64,000 nt of DNA from JANQPA01 sp964548175 (GCA_964548175.1 CAZJQS010000019.1:14966-78965); one strand, 5' to 3'. Positions 8,439-18,161 are shown, counted from the first letter of the stretch. A program made the numbers and translations. Notes: generated from the sequence alone by a model not told the origin.

Positions 8439-9110
8439 ATGCATACACAAGTTGCGCAATTTGAACAGATCGTCAAGGAGACAGAAGGAAAGGGAGCGAC
8501 CTTGGTGGCTGTCTCTAAAACTAAACCCGTTGAACTCATCATGGAATTGTACGAAATGGGACATCGGGATTTCGGAGAAAATCGCGTCCAGGAACTGACG
8601 GATAAACAGGAAAAACTGCCGGGAGATATCCGCTGGCATATGATCGGGCATTTGCAGACAAATAAAGTCAAATACATCGCTCCTTTTGTGCATCTTATCC
8701 ATTCTGTGGATAGTTTCAAGGTGCTTAAAGAGATCAATAAACAGGCTAAAAAAGTGGATCGGGTCATTCCCTGCCTGCTTCAGTTTAAAATCGCCGAAGA
8801 GGACACCAAATATGGTTTTGATCCTGATTCCGCCAAACAAATGCTGGAGTCGGAGGCCTTTACACAATATGCAAATGTACGCATCATTGGGGTCATGGGC
8901 ATGGCAACCTTCACCGAGGATGAAGCCCAGGTCAGAGCTGAGTTTAAAAAACTGAAACGCATCTTTGATCACCTGAAACAACATTATTTTGCGGATCAGG
9001 AGGATTTTAAGGAAATATCTATGGGTATGTCCGGAGATTATCCCATTGCCATGGAGGAAGGTAGTACAATGGTGAGAATTGGAAGTTTGATCTTTGGAGA
9101 ACGGGGGTGA
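8439..9110 (+). CDS. YggS family pyridoxal phosphate-binding protein (PLPBP homologue)
   Basis: About 223 residues from the ATG at 8439, the start that gives the usual 20-residue lead before TLVAVSKTKP; an ATG at 8421 is possible. The PLP-binding lysine lies in VSKTKP, followed by FGENRVQEL, WHMIGHLQTNKVK and the phosphate-binding C-terminal stretch GMSGDYPIAMEEG with VRIGSLIFG. PLPBP proteins bind PLP without known catalysis and keep vitamin B6 and amino-acid pools balanced. It stands alone, downstream of a short divergent gap. Confidence 0.95.
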   Translation: MHTQVAQFEQIVKETEGKGATLVAVSKTKPVELIMELYEMGHRDFGENRVQELTDKQEKLPGDIRWHMIGHLQTNKVKYIAPFVHLIHSVDSFKVLKEINKQAKKVDRVIPCLLQFKIAEEDTKYGFDPDSAKQMLESEAFTQYANVRIIGVMGMATFTEDEAQVRAEFKKLKRIFDHLKQHYFADQEDFKEISMGMSGDYPIAMEEGSTMVRIGSLIFGERG

Positions 9111-9212
9111 GTTTTACAGAGATTGACAGTGTTTTTCACTTTTTTCAGTTTCAGCCAGCGTATGTCAGTGTCAATCTGTGCCCAAAAACTTTAAGAGGCT
9201 AACAAAGCATCT

Positions 9213-11450
9213 CTATGGCTGAATCAGCAATTTTCTTGAAAGGGAAAAATCCCCATTCCATATCCTAATAAAATAAATCCCCGGAGCCAATCCTTGAATG
9301 TCCATAGAGACCAAATTTCCCTGAGCCATCATTTGTTTAACTTCCTGCCCATTGACATTGAACAGGCTGATCTTCCAGATTTCCGAGCTCATTTTTTCCG
9401 AAAACTGCATCCACAGCCAATCAGAAGCAGGATTAGGATAGACGTTCACCAGTTGGGCTACCAAAGGATCATCTATTGAGGTCGTCTGATCTGCCCGCCA
9501 TGGGGTGGACCAAAAAGAGAACCCTCCCCTTTCATTGCCGACCACCAATTCCAGTAATCCGTCTGAATTGATATCCGCCACCGCAGGGGACGTTTTGAAT
9601 CCCAGGCCATAAAGGTCAGAAAGGATATCGTTATAGGTAAAAGCATCGTAAAATTGCCCTTCAACACCTTCATAGACCTCCAACCCGCTGTTCTCCGTTC
9701 CAGTGATCAGCTTCCATTGGTCATCCCCCTTAAAAAAGAAAGGGTGGCTGGAGCCGATGATGAATCCTGGCCGACGAGTATCCACCTGTCCGAGAAAGAA
9801 TGTATTGGGTGCGGATTCCGGTTCAGGATGGAAAATGGGATTTTCAGGACTTCCGGCATTTTGAAAATAATTGATATTTCCATTGCGCTCACCGACCACC
9901 AAGTCAAGCAGGCCGTCTTCATTGAGGTCTACCAGCTGAGGCTTGCTCGACAATCCAACATTGATCTCTTGAAAAGGATACTGCCAGGCGTCGAAGCGGA
10001 AGGGTCGCCCCGGTCCGGCGATATTTCGGGCAAAAAACAAGCTACCCGACTCCTCCCCTACGATCAGATCCAGATCGCCGTCGTTGTCCAGATCGCCGAA
10101 AGCCGGCGAGAAGTTATAAGATAGCGGATTAAATTGCCTCATATTCAAGTAATTGGAATCAACCAATTCAAATTGAGGTTGATCTGAAGTACCTGTATTC
10201 AGGAATAAAAACAACCCGGAACTGGTGACCTCAAAATCGTCAAAAAAACCGGCGCTACCCACCACCATATCCGGCAAGCCATCCTGGTTGACGTCGGCAA
10301 AGGTTGGATGAGCCTCGCTACCCAGGTCGAACATCTGCCCGACCAGGAAGTCATCCTGCTGAAAAACAAATTCGGGCAGTTCGTTGCTCGCCGTATTTTT
10401 ATATCGCCAGGCTACTTTTTTATTTTCACCCCCTCTTAACAGGCTGGGAGCGGCGATAAGGTCTTTTACGCCGTCTCTGTCGACATCCAGCCAGAAGCTC
10501 GCGGGAAAGGAGAAGATGTCCACGCTTTTGGAGTTGGAAGGAAAATCCACATCCTGCCGGTCGATCCAGGCCTGATCACAATCGCCGGCATTATGGAGCA
10601 GGTTGAGGTTATCAAAAGAAAGGTCGCCAAGGATGGCGTCTTTGTCGCCGTCATTGTCTATATCCATGGTTAGGATGGTTGACCCGGCATGGCGGAATTC
10701 TACATTAGGGCCTGCTGGAGTAGCGCAGGTTCCCGGCGTTGAAGCCAGATCGATCTCCTCGGTAAAACCTGTTTCGAAGATACCGCCCCAACAGAAGTCG
10801 ACCAGTTTGTAGATAAGCGTATCCGTTCCGTACCCCAGTTCCACGGACTGGTTCTGAAACAATTCGATCTGTCCGCCCCCTACATTAAAGGTAAGAATAT
10901 CCAGATCGCCATCGCAGTCGATGTCGTCAATTGCGGGATAATCGATCTTGGTGACGCGGAGATTTGTTCTGCCGCCGCTGGGGAGTTGAAAGAAAATAAT
11001 ATTGAACGCTTGCTCGAACTCCACCCTTTGGAAGGCGATGGTGTCGTTTTTATAAAAGCCTTTATAAGCGATTATACCGTCAATACCGGGTACGTCCGAA
11101 TAAGAAAATAGGTCCTGGATACCGTCTCCGTTATAATCGCGCAGGATTAACCATTCCTTTATCCTGGGCAAAGAGGAAGCATATTCCGGGTGATGTTGCC
11201 ACCGGCCGTTTTCCCAAAAAAAAGGCAAGACCACATTGCCGGTGCGATCGAAAACGCACAAGTCTTGTTCTCCGTCGTTATTAAAATCCAGGCTATTGAA
11301 TTGGGGGCTGTTCAGGCCTCCGCTGAAAGCATTTTCCAGGTTTCTCCCATCAACATGTCCTTCAATGGATATGGGAAAAAAGTTTTGACCGTTTAAAGAG
11401 GGAGAAGAAAACAGCAAAAAAACCGAAAAGAAGTTGAGTATTTTTTTCAT
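9213..11450 (-). CDS. Secreted FG-GAP/VCBS repeat protein with T9SS sorting domain
   Basis: 745 residues. It has an N-terminal signal peptide (MKKILNFFSVFLLFSSPSLNGQ), then many calcium-binding VCBS/FG-GAP repeats (patterns such as DFNNDGEQDL, DYNGDGIQDLF, DIDNDGDKDAILG, DLDNDGDLDLIVG) predicted to form a beta-propeller-like array. The C-terminal 75 residues are a type A T9SS sorting domain (VYPNPASDWLWMQF to LSRKLLIQP). It should be exported across the outer membrane and attached to the cell surface or released. Ligand unknown; relatives are presumed adhesins or surface scaffold proteins. Single gene, divergent from the next. Confidence 0.92.
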   Translation of the reverse strand: MKKILNFFSVFLLFSSPSLNGQNFFPISIEGHVDGRNLENAFSGGLNSPQFNSLDFNNDGEQDLCVFDRTGNVVLPFFWENGRWQHHPEYASSLPRIKEWLILRDYNGDGIQDLFSYSDVPGIDGIIAYKGFYKNDTIAFQRVEFEQAFNIIFFQLPSGGRTNLRVTKIDYPAIDDIDCDGDLDILTFNVGGGQIELFQNQSVELGYGTDTLIYKLVDFCWGGIFETGFTEEIDLASTPGTCATPAGPNVEFRHAGSTILTMDIDNDGDKDAILGDLSFDNLNLLHNAGDCDQAWIDRQDVDFPSNSKSVDIFSFPASFWLDVDRDGVKDLIAAPSLLRGGENKKVAWRYKNTASNELPEFVFQQDDFLVGQMFDLGSEAHPTFADVNQDGLPDMVVGSAGFFDDFEVTSSGLFLFLNTGTSDQPQFELVDSNYLNMRQFNPLSYNFSPAFGDLDNDGDLDLIVGEESGSLFFARNIAGPGRPFRFDAWQYPFQEINVGLSSKPQLVDLNEDGLLDLVVGERNGNINYFQNAGSPENPIFHPEPESAPNTFFLGQVDTRRPGFIIGSSHPFFFKGDDQWKLITGTENSGLEVYEGVEGQFYDAFTYNDILSDLYGLGFKTSPAVADINSDGLLELVVGNERGGFSFWSTPWRADQTTSIDDPLVAQLVNVYPNPASDWLWMQFSEKMSSEIWKISLFNVNGQEVKQMMAQGNLVSMDIQGLAPGIYFIRIWNGDFSLSRKLLIQP

Positions 11451-11514
11451 AAGGACAATTTAACTGTTTAATCTTTGAATGCCACTTATCAAATAAAGGA
11501 AAAATCGCTACTTC

Positions 11515-11943
11515 ATGACAAAAAAAGACACTTTGGAAGACCGTCTGATCAGCAGCAGCAATAGCCGGATCATGCGAGGGCGTATTGCGCTTTTTGGGAT
11601 AGGGCTTATTGTTTTTGTTCTGAGTTTTGTTCCCATTTTACGTTTGCAGGAAAGCGGGATCATCACTACCTCTATTCTTCTATTTTCTTTAGTGCCGGTC
11701 GTCCTTTATTTGGGTCTTGGTTTTTTGAGTTTAAAGAGCCCTAAAGTATCCTTTTTAACGGGGATGGCATTGGTAGGCATCTCGCTTTTAGCGGCGGTTT
11801 TGAGGATTAACATTCTGGGAATGGCGATCAATCTGTTTGTATTGATCCTTCTTTACCATGCCTATGAAGGGGCAAGGGTGCTGGAAGAAATGCGCCCCGG
11901 TTTGCCGGAGAATGATGAAATACTCGATAGTAATCTGGATTGA
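11515..11943 (+). CDS. Small four-helix membrane protein, function unknown
   Basis: 142 residues with four hydrophobic helices (for example IALFGIGLIVFVLSFVPIL and ILLFSLVPVVLYLGLGFL), a charged N-terminus and an acidic C-terminal tail. No motif is recognised. Downstream on the same strand, after 60 bp, comes the bile acid:sodium symporter-type gene, so the two may be transcribed together. Confidence 0.75.
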   Translation: MTKKDTLEDRLISSSNSRIMRGRIALFGIGLIVFVLSFVPILRLQESGIITTSILLFSLVPVVLYLGLGFLSLKSPKVSFLTGMALVGISLLAAVLRINILGMAINLFVLILLYHAYEGARVLEEMRPGLPENDEILDSNLD

Positions 11944-12003
11944 AGGCAGGTCAGTTGCTTTTTATGTATTAGCTTTGCCATTCAATTTTCAAAATACCTT
12001 TTG

Positions 12004-12882
12004 ATGGAATTAATCGATTTTCTGATCGGCAGTGTACTGGCCCTCATTATGTTTGGGATAGGCTCCTCTCTGAAGTTGTCGGATTTCCAGAACATTTTCA
12101 AATACCCCAAAGGGCTCGCCCTTGGGCTAGGACTGCAGATGATCTTTTTGCCGCTATTGTTTTTTCTGGTGGCCTGGCTATCGCCCTTTTCTCCGGCCTT
12201 TAAAGTAGGTTTATTCATTATTGCGTTATGTCCTGGGGGCACCACCTCAAATTTCATTAGTTACATAGTCGGGGCCGATGTGGCGCTATCCATTGCCTTA
12301 ACCAGCATCAACAGTTTCCTGATTCTATTGACGATTCCATCTTTAACGAATATTTCGCTGGAGTTTTTCATGCAAACCCACGAAAGCATCGGGCTGTCAG
12401 CGCTGGACACTATAACTCATGTTTTCTCCATTGTTTTATTGCCTGCTTTTTTGGGTGTGTTATTTAACCGTTTTTTTCCGAAAACCTCCTCCGGCTTGCA
12501 GGAGCCGCTGAAGTACGTCAACACGCTGTTGTTAGCAGCGGTTTTTGCGATCAAGTTTTTTGCAGATCAATCTTTCGGTGGAAGCGGCATTTCATTTAAT
12601 GAAATAATGAAGTTACTTCCGCTGATCCTGCTGGCGCATCTTATTGCGCTGGTGGTAAGTTACTATTCTAGCCGGTCCTTTCGCTTGAGTAATCTTCAAT
12701 CGACTACCATTGCTATCGAGGTGGGGCTCCAAAATACGACGCTTGCCCTTTTGGTGACGAATAACATCCTACAGAACAATGAAATGACCAAACCGGCATT
12801 GGTGTATGCCTTGTTTTCTTTTTTCACCACTTTGTTATTTGCTTATTTGCTTAAAAACTATGGAGTACGAAAAAAAAGGTAG
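12004..12882 (+). CDS. Bile acid:sodium symporter (BASS) family transporter
   Basis: About 292 residues and about nine to ten membrane helices. Family signatures include GIGSSLKLSDFQNIFKYPKG near the N-terminus, CPGGTTSNFISYIVGADVALS (the sodium-site region) and EVGLQNTTLALLV in the second half, which together mark BASS proteins. These carry organic anions with sodium; the bacterial substrate is usually unknown. The ATG at 12004 is chosen over the TTG at 12001. A possible -7 box TAGCTTTG lies at 11970-11977 without a well-placed -33 element. Confidence 0.9.
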   Translation: MELIDFLIGSVLALIMFGIGSSLKLSDFQNIFKYPKGLALGLGLQMIFLPLLFFLVAWLSPFSPAFKVGLFIIALCPGGTTSNFISYIVGADVALSIALTSINSFLILLTIPSLTNISLEFFMQTHESIGLSALDTITHVFSIVLLPAFLGVLFNRFFPKTSSGLQEPLKYVNTLLLAAVFAIKFFADQSFGGSGISFNEIMKLLPLILLAHLIALVVSYYSSRSFRLSNLQSTTIAIEVGLQNTTLALLVTNNILQNNEMTKPALVYALFSFFTTLLFAYLLKNYGVRKKR

Positions 12883-12983
12883 GTGAGGACTTGTGGCCTC
12901 CTTGAATCAGGGATGATTTATATTGGAGGGGTGGGCATAAAGTCCGGGCATCTTTACTGCTTTATGAGGGCTTTACAAATGTT

Positions 12984-13039
12984 TTGCCCTTTCAGGGCAT
13001 ATTGGAAGCCTGTTTTAGATCTCCGGGCGTTGCCCGGAG
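12984..13039. repeat. REP-like pair of GC-rich hairpins
   Basis: Two perfect hairpins, each with a 3-nt loop: TGCCCT-TTC-AGGGCA (12985-12999) and CTCCGGGC-GTT-GCCCGGAG (13021-13039). They lie in the gap between two convergent genes and resemble REP/BIME-type intergenic repeats. The pair could also terminate the BASS or smc transcript. Confidence 0.5.
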
Positions 13040-13096
13040 TTGGTTTGTATTTGCCTTTCAGACAGTAATTAGGGAATCTAAATTTACGTCCAATCC

Positions 13097-16000
13097 TCAA
13101 TTTATATTTGTGCTTCGCTCAAAAGCAGCATGATGGTCATAGTCCCTGAAATCCACCTGGCTCACTCCGGAGACGCCCTGTTCGGCCATATAGACGCCAT
13201 AGATGGTATCCACGGCCGCCATAGTAAGTTTGTTATGGGTAACGATGATAAATTGGGAATCTTTGGAGAATTTTTTAATGATCTTATTGAATTTGCTGAT
13301 GTTGGCGTCGTCGAGTGGGGCGTCCACCTCATCGAAAATACAGAAGGGTGCCGGTTTAAGGAGGTACAAGGCGAACAGCAAGGCGGTGGCGGTGAGCGTT
13401 TTTTCCCCTCCCGACAGCTGGTTGATGGTTTGGGGGCGTTTTCCTTTAGGTTTAGCCACAATTTCGATCTTTGACTCCAGGGGATCTTGCGGTTCCAGCA
13501 GGAGCAGATCGCAGTTATCGTCTTCGGTAAACAAGCTTCTAAAAACGTCGATGAAATAAAGTCTTGCTTTTTCAAAAGCTTCCAGGAAGTGCTGGGTGGC
13601 GGTTTCTTCGATTTCTTTGATGGTTTGAAGGAGCGATTCTTTTGCCTGCAGAATATCATCCCGCTGCTTGGTGATGCTGTCGAAGCGCTCTTTCATTTCG
13701 TCATAGGCTTCTACGGCCATGGGGTTGATCTCGCCGTAGTTATCCAGTCGTTTTTTGATCTTTTCGACTTTCATTTCCAGTTCGGTCATGTCGAGGCCTT
13801 GCGGAGGATCCTGATTAACGATATCATTAATATTGATCTCGAATTCGATGCGCAGGCGTTGCGCTACGGAACTGATCTTGTATTTGACGTCGTTGAATTT
13901 TTCTTTCAGCTGATTGACGAGTACCTGGCTTTCCTGTTGGGAGCGGGAGAGCTTGCGCAAGGTATCTTCCAGTTCGTTGATGCTGCCCCGGGCATCGAAG
14001 TAAAGTTGCTCGGCGGAGGTGAGGGTCGCCTCTTTTTCCTTACGCATTTCGTAAGCGTTAAGCAGCCGCTGTTCTAGTTCCTCTAAATGGTCGTTGATGT
14101 GTTCTTTTTCCTTATCGTTATTTGCGATGCTTTCCCGGGCGTCGGCGAGGCTTTTTTCGGTATCCTGGAGTTGATTTTCCCGGTAAGACAACTCTCGCTG
14201 GAGGGTCGCCACTTTATTTTGCTGGCGGATAAAGTCTATGTTCTTTTGGTTAAACTGGGAGGAGGCTTCACTCAGTTCATCTGCCACTTTGCGGAAAGAG
14301 CCGTCCATGGAAGCGATCTTATCCTTGATATTACGGATGCTGTCCTCTTTTTCCATGAGCTCCCGGTTAAGCGAACGCTCCTGAGACTGGATGTCTTCTA
14401 TGGCCCGGCTGATTTCCTCTTTTTTCTGGTGGACGGTCTGTATAAAGGCTTCGAAGTTTTCCAGGCGCGTTTGATAAGTGATCTTTTCCTGTGTGATGGT
14501 GTTTAAGGCAGTTTGTTCCCGTTGGATTTCGGGAGTGGCTTTTTTCTGTTTGAGCTGGTTTTCTTTATTTTTGAGTTCAAACTGACGATCGGAGAATTTT
14601 TTGGCTTCGGCCTCCAGCGCCTTGATCTTTTTGGCCAGGATTTCCAGGCTTTTTTTCCGGCCGATCTTTTTACCTTCGAATAGCCCTACGGACCCTCCCG
14701 AAATACTATTTTTCCGGCGGATGACCTGGCCGCTTTTGGACAAAATGACCCGGTTATTGTCGGGAAGGTCTCCTGCCAGTTCTTCGGAATCGGTTAACAC
14801 TACATTTTCCAGTAAATAGCTTACCAGCTTACGATAAGCAGGGTCGGTTTCTACCAGGTCAATGGCCATGAGCATATCCGGTCCCATGATCAGAGGAGTT
14901 TCGTACTGCTCGAAAGCTTCGAGGATAAAGAAGTTGGCTTTTCCCCGCTGTGCCTGGCCAAGCAGGCGAATGGCTTCATAGGCGGCCTGTTTGTTGTCTA
15001 CAACATAATAGTTGAGGTAAGGCTCGAGATAATTCTCTATGGCCACCCGGTATTCTTCTTTCACGTAGATCAGGTCGGAGAGAAGTTGTGCCTGTGGGTT
15101 CCATGCCGAGTTACTCAAAAAGCGGATAGACTCGGGGAAGCCCTCGAGGTTTTCGACCATGCTCTTGATCAGCTTGTGTTCATTTTGGGAGGCGTCCAGG
15201 CTGCGGTTGACCCGGGCGCTGTTCTTTTGAAGTTCTTCCTGCTCCTTTTGCACGAGCTGAAGGTCCTGCTGGCGTTGATCTTCCGCGATCTGCAGATTAT
15301 GGATCAACTTGCGTTTTTTCTGTTCTTCCTCTTCCAGAAAACCGATCTTTTCACTGAGTTCAGTCACCTCTTTTTTACGGGAGGCAATATCCTGATCACT
15401 TCGATGGAGTTCCTGTCGGTAGCCTTGGATCTGGTTGTTAAAAACGGCCTTTTGTTTTTCCAGTTCGAAGAGTTCTTTTTCTACTCTCTGTTGTTGCTGG
15501 ATTTCTGCGTCCATTCCCGATTTGATCTCGCCATGATTTTGGCGAACGACCTGTAGATGGTTTTCGGCAGCCTCCAGCTTTTCTTCCAGCTCCTGTTCAA
15601 GTCTCTTTTCGCTGTTGACCTGGGTGCGGTAGTGGTTGATGTCTTCTTCCAGCTGTTTCAGTTTCTGCTCAGCAGCCTGAATGTCTTTATTCAGTTTTTC
15701 CTGATTTTGATCGACAAACTGCAACTTTTGGTGATGCATGCGTTTATCGTTTTCCATACCCCGAATGCGGCTGATGATCTCATTGAGCTCGCGCTGGCGG
15801 TCGGAAAGTGCTTTTTCTTTATCCAGATTGGCCTTTTTCTCGGATTCTAGTTTGGATTCCAATTGGTTGATATCGACTTCGAACCGGCGGTATCTGTCCT
15901 GCTCAGCTTCAAGTTGTTGTTGAACGGATTTGTGTTTTTCCTTGAGGCTGGCGATTCTAAGCAGGGCCAAATTGATGCTGTTTTCTTTGTATTCTGTTTT

Positions 16001-16654
16001 GAGCTCGAAGTATTTTTTGGTGCGCCTGGCTTGTTTTTCCAATGATTTGAGGTTGCCTTCGATCTCGAAGAGGAGGTCTTCCACCCGATCCAGGTCGGCT
16101 GAAGTATTGTTCAGCTTGTTGATGGTTTCGCGTTTGCGGACTTTATACTTGGAGATGCCGGCTGCTTGCTCAAACATCTTGCGGCGGGAGTTATCTTTAT
16201 CGGTCAGAATATCGTCGACCATACCCAGAGCGATGATGGCGTAGGAGTTGGAGCCGATGCCGGTATCGAGAAAAAGGGAGGTAATGTCCTTGAGCCGGCA
16301 GGTAACACCGTTGAGCTGGTACTCACTTTCGCCGGTTCGATAGAGCATCCTGGTAATGGTAACGGTGTGGTATTCGGTAGGCAGCAGGTTTTTGGTATTT
16401 TCAAACGTCAGGGATACCTGGGCCAGCCCTCCCGGTTTGCGCTTTTTAGTGCCGTTGAAGATAACACTGGACATTTGGTCCAGGCGCAGCTCTTTGCTTT
16501 TTTGTTCGCCCAATACCCAGCGAATGGCATCCACGATGTTGGATTTCCCCGAACCATTAGGCCCTACGATGCCGATCACGTCCTCCTCAAAGTTGATGAC
16601 GGTTTGGTTGGCAAAACTTTTAAAACCTTTTATTTCAAGCTGCTTTAACCTCAT
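13097..16654 (-). CDS. smc: Chromosome segregation ATPase SMC
   Basis: 1185 residues, full length for bacterial SMC. Order: N-terminal ATPase half with Walker A GPNGSGKSN (about residues 32-40), long coiled coil, hinge domain (about 520-640, with VDNKQAAYEAIRLLG and a glycine-rich SGGSVG), second coiled coil, and C-terminal half with signature LSGGEKTLTATALLFALYL, Walker B FCIFDEVDAPLDD and the D-loop. With ScpA and ScpB it forms the ring that compacts and segregates the chromosome; scpA/scpB are not in the window. It stands alone, and its divergent upstream gap of about 365 bp is AT-rich. Confidence 0.98.
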   Translation of the reverse strand: MRLKQLEIKGFKSFANQTVINFEEDVIGIVGPNGSGKSNIVDAIRWVLGEQKSKELRLDQMSSVIFNGTKKRKPGGLAQVSLTFENTKNLLPTEYHTVTITRMLYRTGESEYQLNGVTCRLKDITSLFLDTGIGSNSYAIIALGMVDDILTDKDNSRRKMFEQAAGISKYKVRKRETINKLNNTSADLDRVEDLLFEIEGNLKSLEKQARRTKKYFELKTEYKENSINLALLRIASLKEKHKSVQQQLEAEQDRYRRFEVDINQLESKLESEKKANLDKEKALSDRQRELNEIISRIRGMENDKRMHHQKLQFVDQNQEKLNKDIQAAEQKLKQLEEDINHYRTQVNSEKRLEQELEEKLEAAENHLQVVRQNHGEIKSGMDAEIQQQQRVEKELFELEKQKAVFNNQIQGYRQELHRSDQDIASRKKEVTELSEKIGFLEEEEQKKRKLIHNLQIAEDQRQQDLQLVQKEQEELQKNSARVNRSLDASQNEHKLIKSMVENLEGFPESIRFLSNSAWNPQAQLLSDLIYVKEEYRVAIENYLEPYLNYYVVDNKQAAYEAIRLLGQAQRGKANFFILEAFEQYETPLIMGPDMLMAIDLVETDPAYRKLVSYLLENVVLTDSEELAGDLPDNNRVILSKSGQVIRRKNSISGGSVGLFEGKKIGRKKSLEILAKKIKALEAEAKKFSDRQFELKNKENQLKQKKATPEIQREQTALNTITQEKITYQTRLENFEAFIQTVHQKKEEISRAIEDIQSQERSLNRELMEKEDSIRNIKDKIASMDGSFRKVADELSEASSQFNQKNIDFIRQQNKVATLQRELSYRENQLQDTEKSLADARESIANNDKEKEHINDHLEELEQRLLNAYEMRKEKEATLTSAEQLYFDARGSINELEDTLRKLSRSQQESQVLVNQLKEKFNDVKYKISSVAQRLRIEFEININDIVNQDPPQGLDMTELEMKVEKIKKRLDNYGEINPMAVEAYDEMKERFDSITKQRDDILQAKESLLQTIKEIEETATQHFLEAFEKARLYFIDVFRSLFTEDDNCDLLLLEPQDPLESKIEIVAKPKGKRPQTINQLSGGEKTLTATALLFALYLLKPAPFCIFDEVDAPLDDANISKFNKIIKKFSKDSQFIIVTHNKLTMAAVDTIYGVYMAEQGVSGVSQVDFRDYDHHAAFERSTNIN

Positions 16655-17019
16655 AGCCTACAAAAATAGCAAAAAAGGCTATGTGGCTGAAGAAGTTTTA
16701 TCCACATTTTTTCCACATGGAGGTTCAGTTGAATCTAAATAAAAGACACTGAAACCCGTTCGATACCTTTTAGACTTCCATGACCACCATTCCCTCAAGA
16801 ACTTGACCCTTAAAGAAAATATTCTATAATAATTTTTTAATTTCAAAAAAAAGCTTCATTTTTACACAGCGAACATAAAAACAATAGTTATATCCTTGAA
16901 AAAATCATATAACTTTTTTAAAAGTTATACGTAAGAATAAATTGTAAATGTTTAATCGGTTTTTGGGATAGCCTCTTCCGCTTGGAAGGGGCCTTTTTTT
17001 GGGATGGTGGATAGCCCGG
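16655..17019. other. AT-rich intergenic region with an orphan terminator
   Basis: No convincing reading frame. The gap carries smc upstream sequence, an AT-rich block with a weak TATAACTTTTTTAAAAGTTATA palindrome near 16908-16930, and then a strong rightward terminator (16971-17000). No rightward gene precedes that terminator, so a small untranslated transcript is possible. Confidence 0.5.
16971..17000 (+). terminator. Orphan rightward intrinsic terminator
   Basis: GCCTCTTCC (16971-16979) pairs with 16984-16992 across a 4-nt loop and is followed by a run of seven T at 16994-17000. The T tract makes it a plus-strand terminator, although the flanking genes are both on the minus strand. It may end a small RNA. 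Confidence 0.65.
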
Positions 17020-17433
17020 TCATCTGAAAAAGAACTTTCCATTTTCGAAACGGGCTACAATTCTTTTCTGCTTTTTCTCTTCACTTAATTCAGTGATATC
17101 GAATCCATTAGATGTTTTTTGTAATAAAAGAAAAAAACGACTCTCTTGATCGGTGCAGTATAGTGCACTCAGAGGGTCCTTGGAAGGGAATTCGCTTTTC
17201 AGACTGTCCTCATGCAGAGGCTCGCAGGAAATGGCGTTGGCTATTTTTGTTTGGTTGACGCCGATGGTGGCGTAAATGGAATAGCTAACGGAACCATCGG
17301 GCCAGGAAATGGGTTTGCATTCCAGGACAGTTACTTCTGTTTTTGATGTTTCAGATGGTTTAGTATCATCAGCACAAGAGAATAAAAAAAGGAAAAGAAG
17401 CAGAAAAATTAAAAGCCTGGAAGTGTTTGCCAT
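17020..17433 (-). CDS. Putative lipoprotein, function unknown
   Basis: 137 residues with a lipoprotein signal: hydrophobic LLIFLLLFLFLFSC with the lipobox cysteine near residue 21, followed by an acidic linker (ADDTKPSETSKTE). The rest is a small domain that I cannot assign (VLECKPISWPDGSVSYSIYA is its most ordered-looking part). It is divergent from the tRNA-His promoter, which overlaps its start region. Confidence 0.65.
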   Translation of the reverse strand: MANTSRLLIFLLLFLFLFSCADDTKPSETSKTEVTVLECKPISWPDGSVSYSIYATIGVNQTKIANAISCEPLHEDSLKSEFPSKDPLSALYCTDQESRFFLLLQKTSNGFDITELSEEKKQKRIVARFENGKFFFR

Positions 17434-17457
17434 TTTATAAATATTACCTTATTTTTG
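17426..17457 (+). promoter_or_regulatory. Bacteroidetes promoter of tRNA-His
   Basis: TTTG at 17426-17429, 20 nt, then TATTTTTG at 17450-17457: an exact match to the TTTG / TAnnTTTG Bacteroidetes consensus. The tRNA starts 25 nt downstream. The -33 element overlaps the start of the divergent lipoprotein gene. Confidence 0.75.
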
Positions 17458-17481
17458 CAATCGCTCAAGAAAAAGAAACAC

Positions 17482-17556
17482 GGTGCTTGTAGTTCAGTTG
17501 GTTAGAACGCTGGATTGTGGTTCCAGAGGTCGCCGGTTCAAGTCCGGTCAGGCACC
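17482..17556 (+). tRNA. tRNA-His (GTG anticodon)
   Basis: Cloverleaf with anticodon stem CTGGA / TCCAG and loop TTGTGGT, so the anticodon is GTG (His). The acceptor GTGCTTG pairs with CAGGCAC, and an encoded extra G at 17482 (position -1) faces C73 at 17556, the hallmark of tRNA-His. CCA is not encoded. A promoter lies upstream and a terminator downstream. Confidence 0.97.
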
Positions 17557-17563
17557 CTTCCTT

Positions 17564-17605
17564 AAATCCCGATAACTGCCTTTGGCAGATATCGGGATTT
17601 TTCAT
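17564..17605 (+). terminator. Terminator after tRNA-His
   Basis: A 17-bp stem (17564-17580 with 17584-17600, one mismatch, loop TTT) beginning AAATCCCGATA, followed by a T-rich stretch. It follows the tRNA by 7 nt and is a convincing intrinsic terminator. Confidence 0.8.
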
Positions 17606-17747
17606 TTTTACCCTCCCCCCAACACATTTTTTATGAATCCTCCGTTGAAAAGAAGCAATTCATACAAAGGGGTGATAGCTCACGAGCCCAAATAGAATAA
17701 CTTTGGTCATGAAAATACTCTTCATTCACCTAAAAAACCAAATAACC

Positions 17748-18161
17748 ATGAAAACGATCAACTTAATTTTGGGGCTTATGCTGACCAGCACGCTTATACT
17801 ATCGGCACAATCTCCAGAAAAAGCGCACCCCATCACTAAAAAGTCATTCACAATCCAATTAAACGTACAGAAAAACGGAACGCTGAAGGTAGTGTCTTTC
17901 GTCTCCTTTGAAGGGGAAAAAAGGTCCGCTAAGATTGTCCATGCCGGAGAATTAGCCAAGAAGGAGCTAAAACCAGGAACCGTTATTGAAGGGACCTTTC
18001 GCTTCAACTCCTTTGCCAGCGAGGGAGGGCTGGGAACCACCAGAATAGCCAAAGGAAAAGGAAAGGGCTACTTGAAAATATCCAATATCATCGCTACAGA
18101 AGTCAATCCAATGATATCAAAACTGGCAGGTGTGGGAGATATGGCTATACGGATTCTTTGA
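17748..18161 (+). CDS. Small secreted protein, function unknown
   Basis: About 137 residues from the ATG at 17748, which begins a signal peptide (MKTINLILGLMLTSTLILSAQ); the upstream start at 17703 would prefix 15 residues and bury it. The mature part (VQKNGTLKVVSFVSFEG, then EGTFRFNSFASEGGLGTTR) looks like a small beta-rich domain. No family recognised. TAACTTTG at 17698-17705 could be a -7 box. A hairpin terminator follows at 18188. Confidence 0.65.
   Translation: MKTINLILGLMLTSTLILSAQSPEKAHPITKKSFTIQLNVQKNGTLKVVSFVSFEGEKRSAKIVHAGELAKKELKPGTVIEGTFRFNSFASEGGLGTTRIAKGKGKGYLKISNIIATEVNPMISKLAGVGDMAIRIL

Noticed and set aside
13487..16648. Several plus-strand reading frames opposite smc (for example 13487-14077, 15086-15556, 16166-16648)
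   Set aside because: They have high leucine/phenylalanine content as expected for antisense of charged coiled coil, and none has an independent promoter or family.
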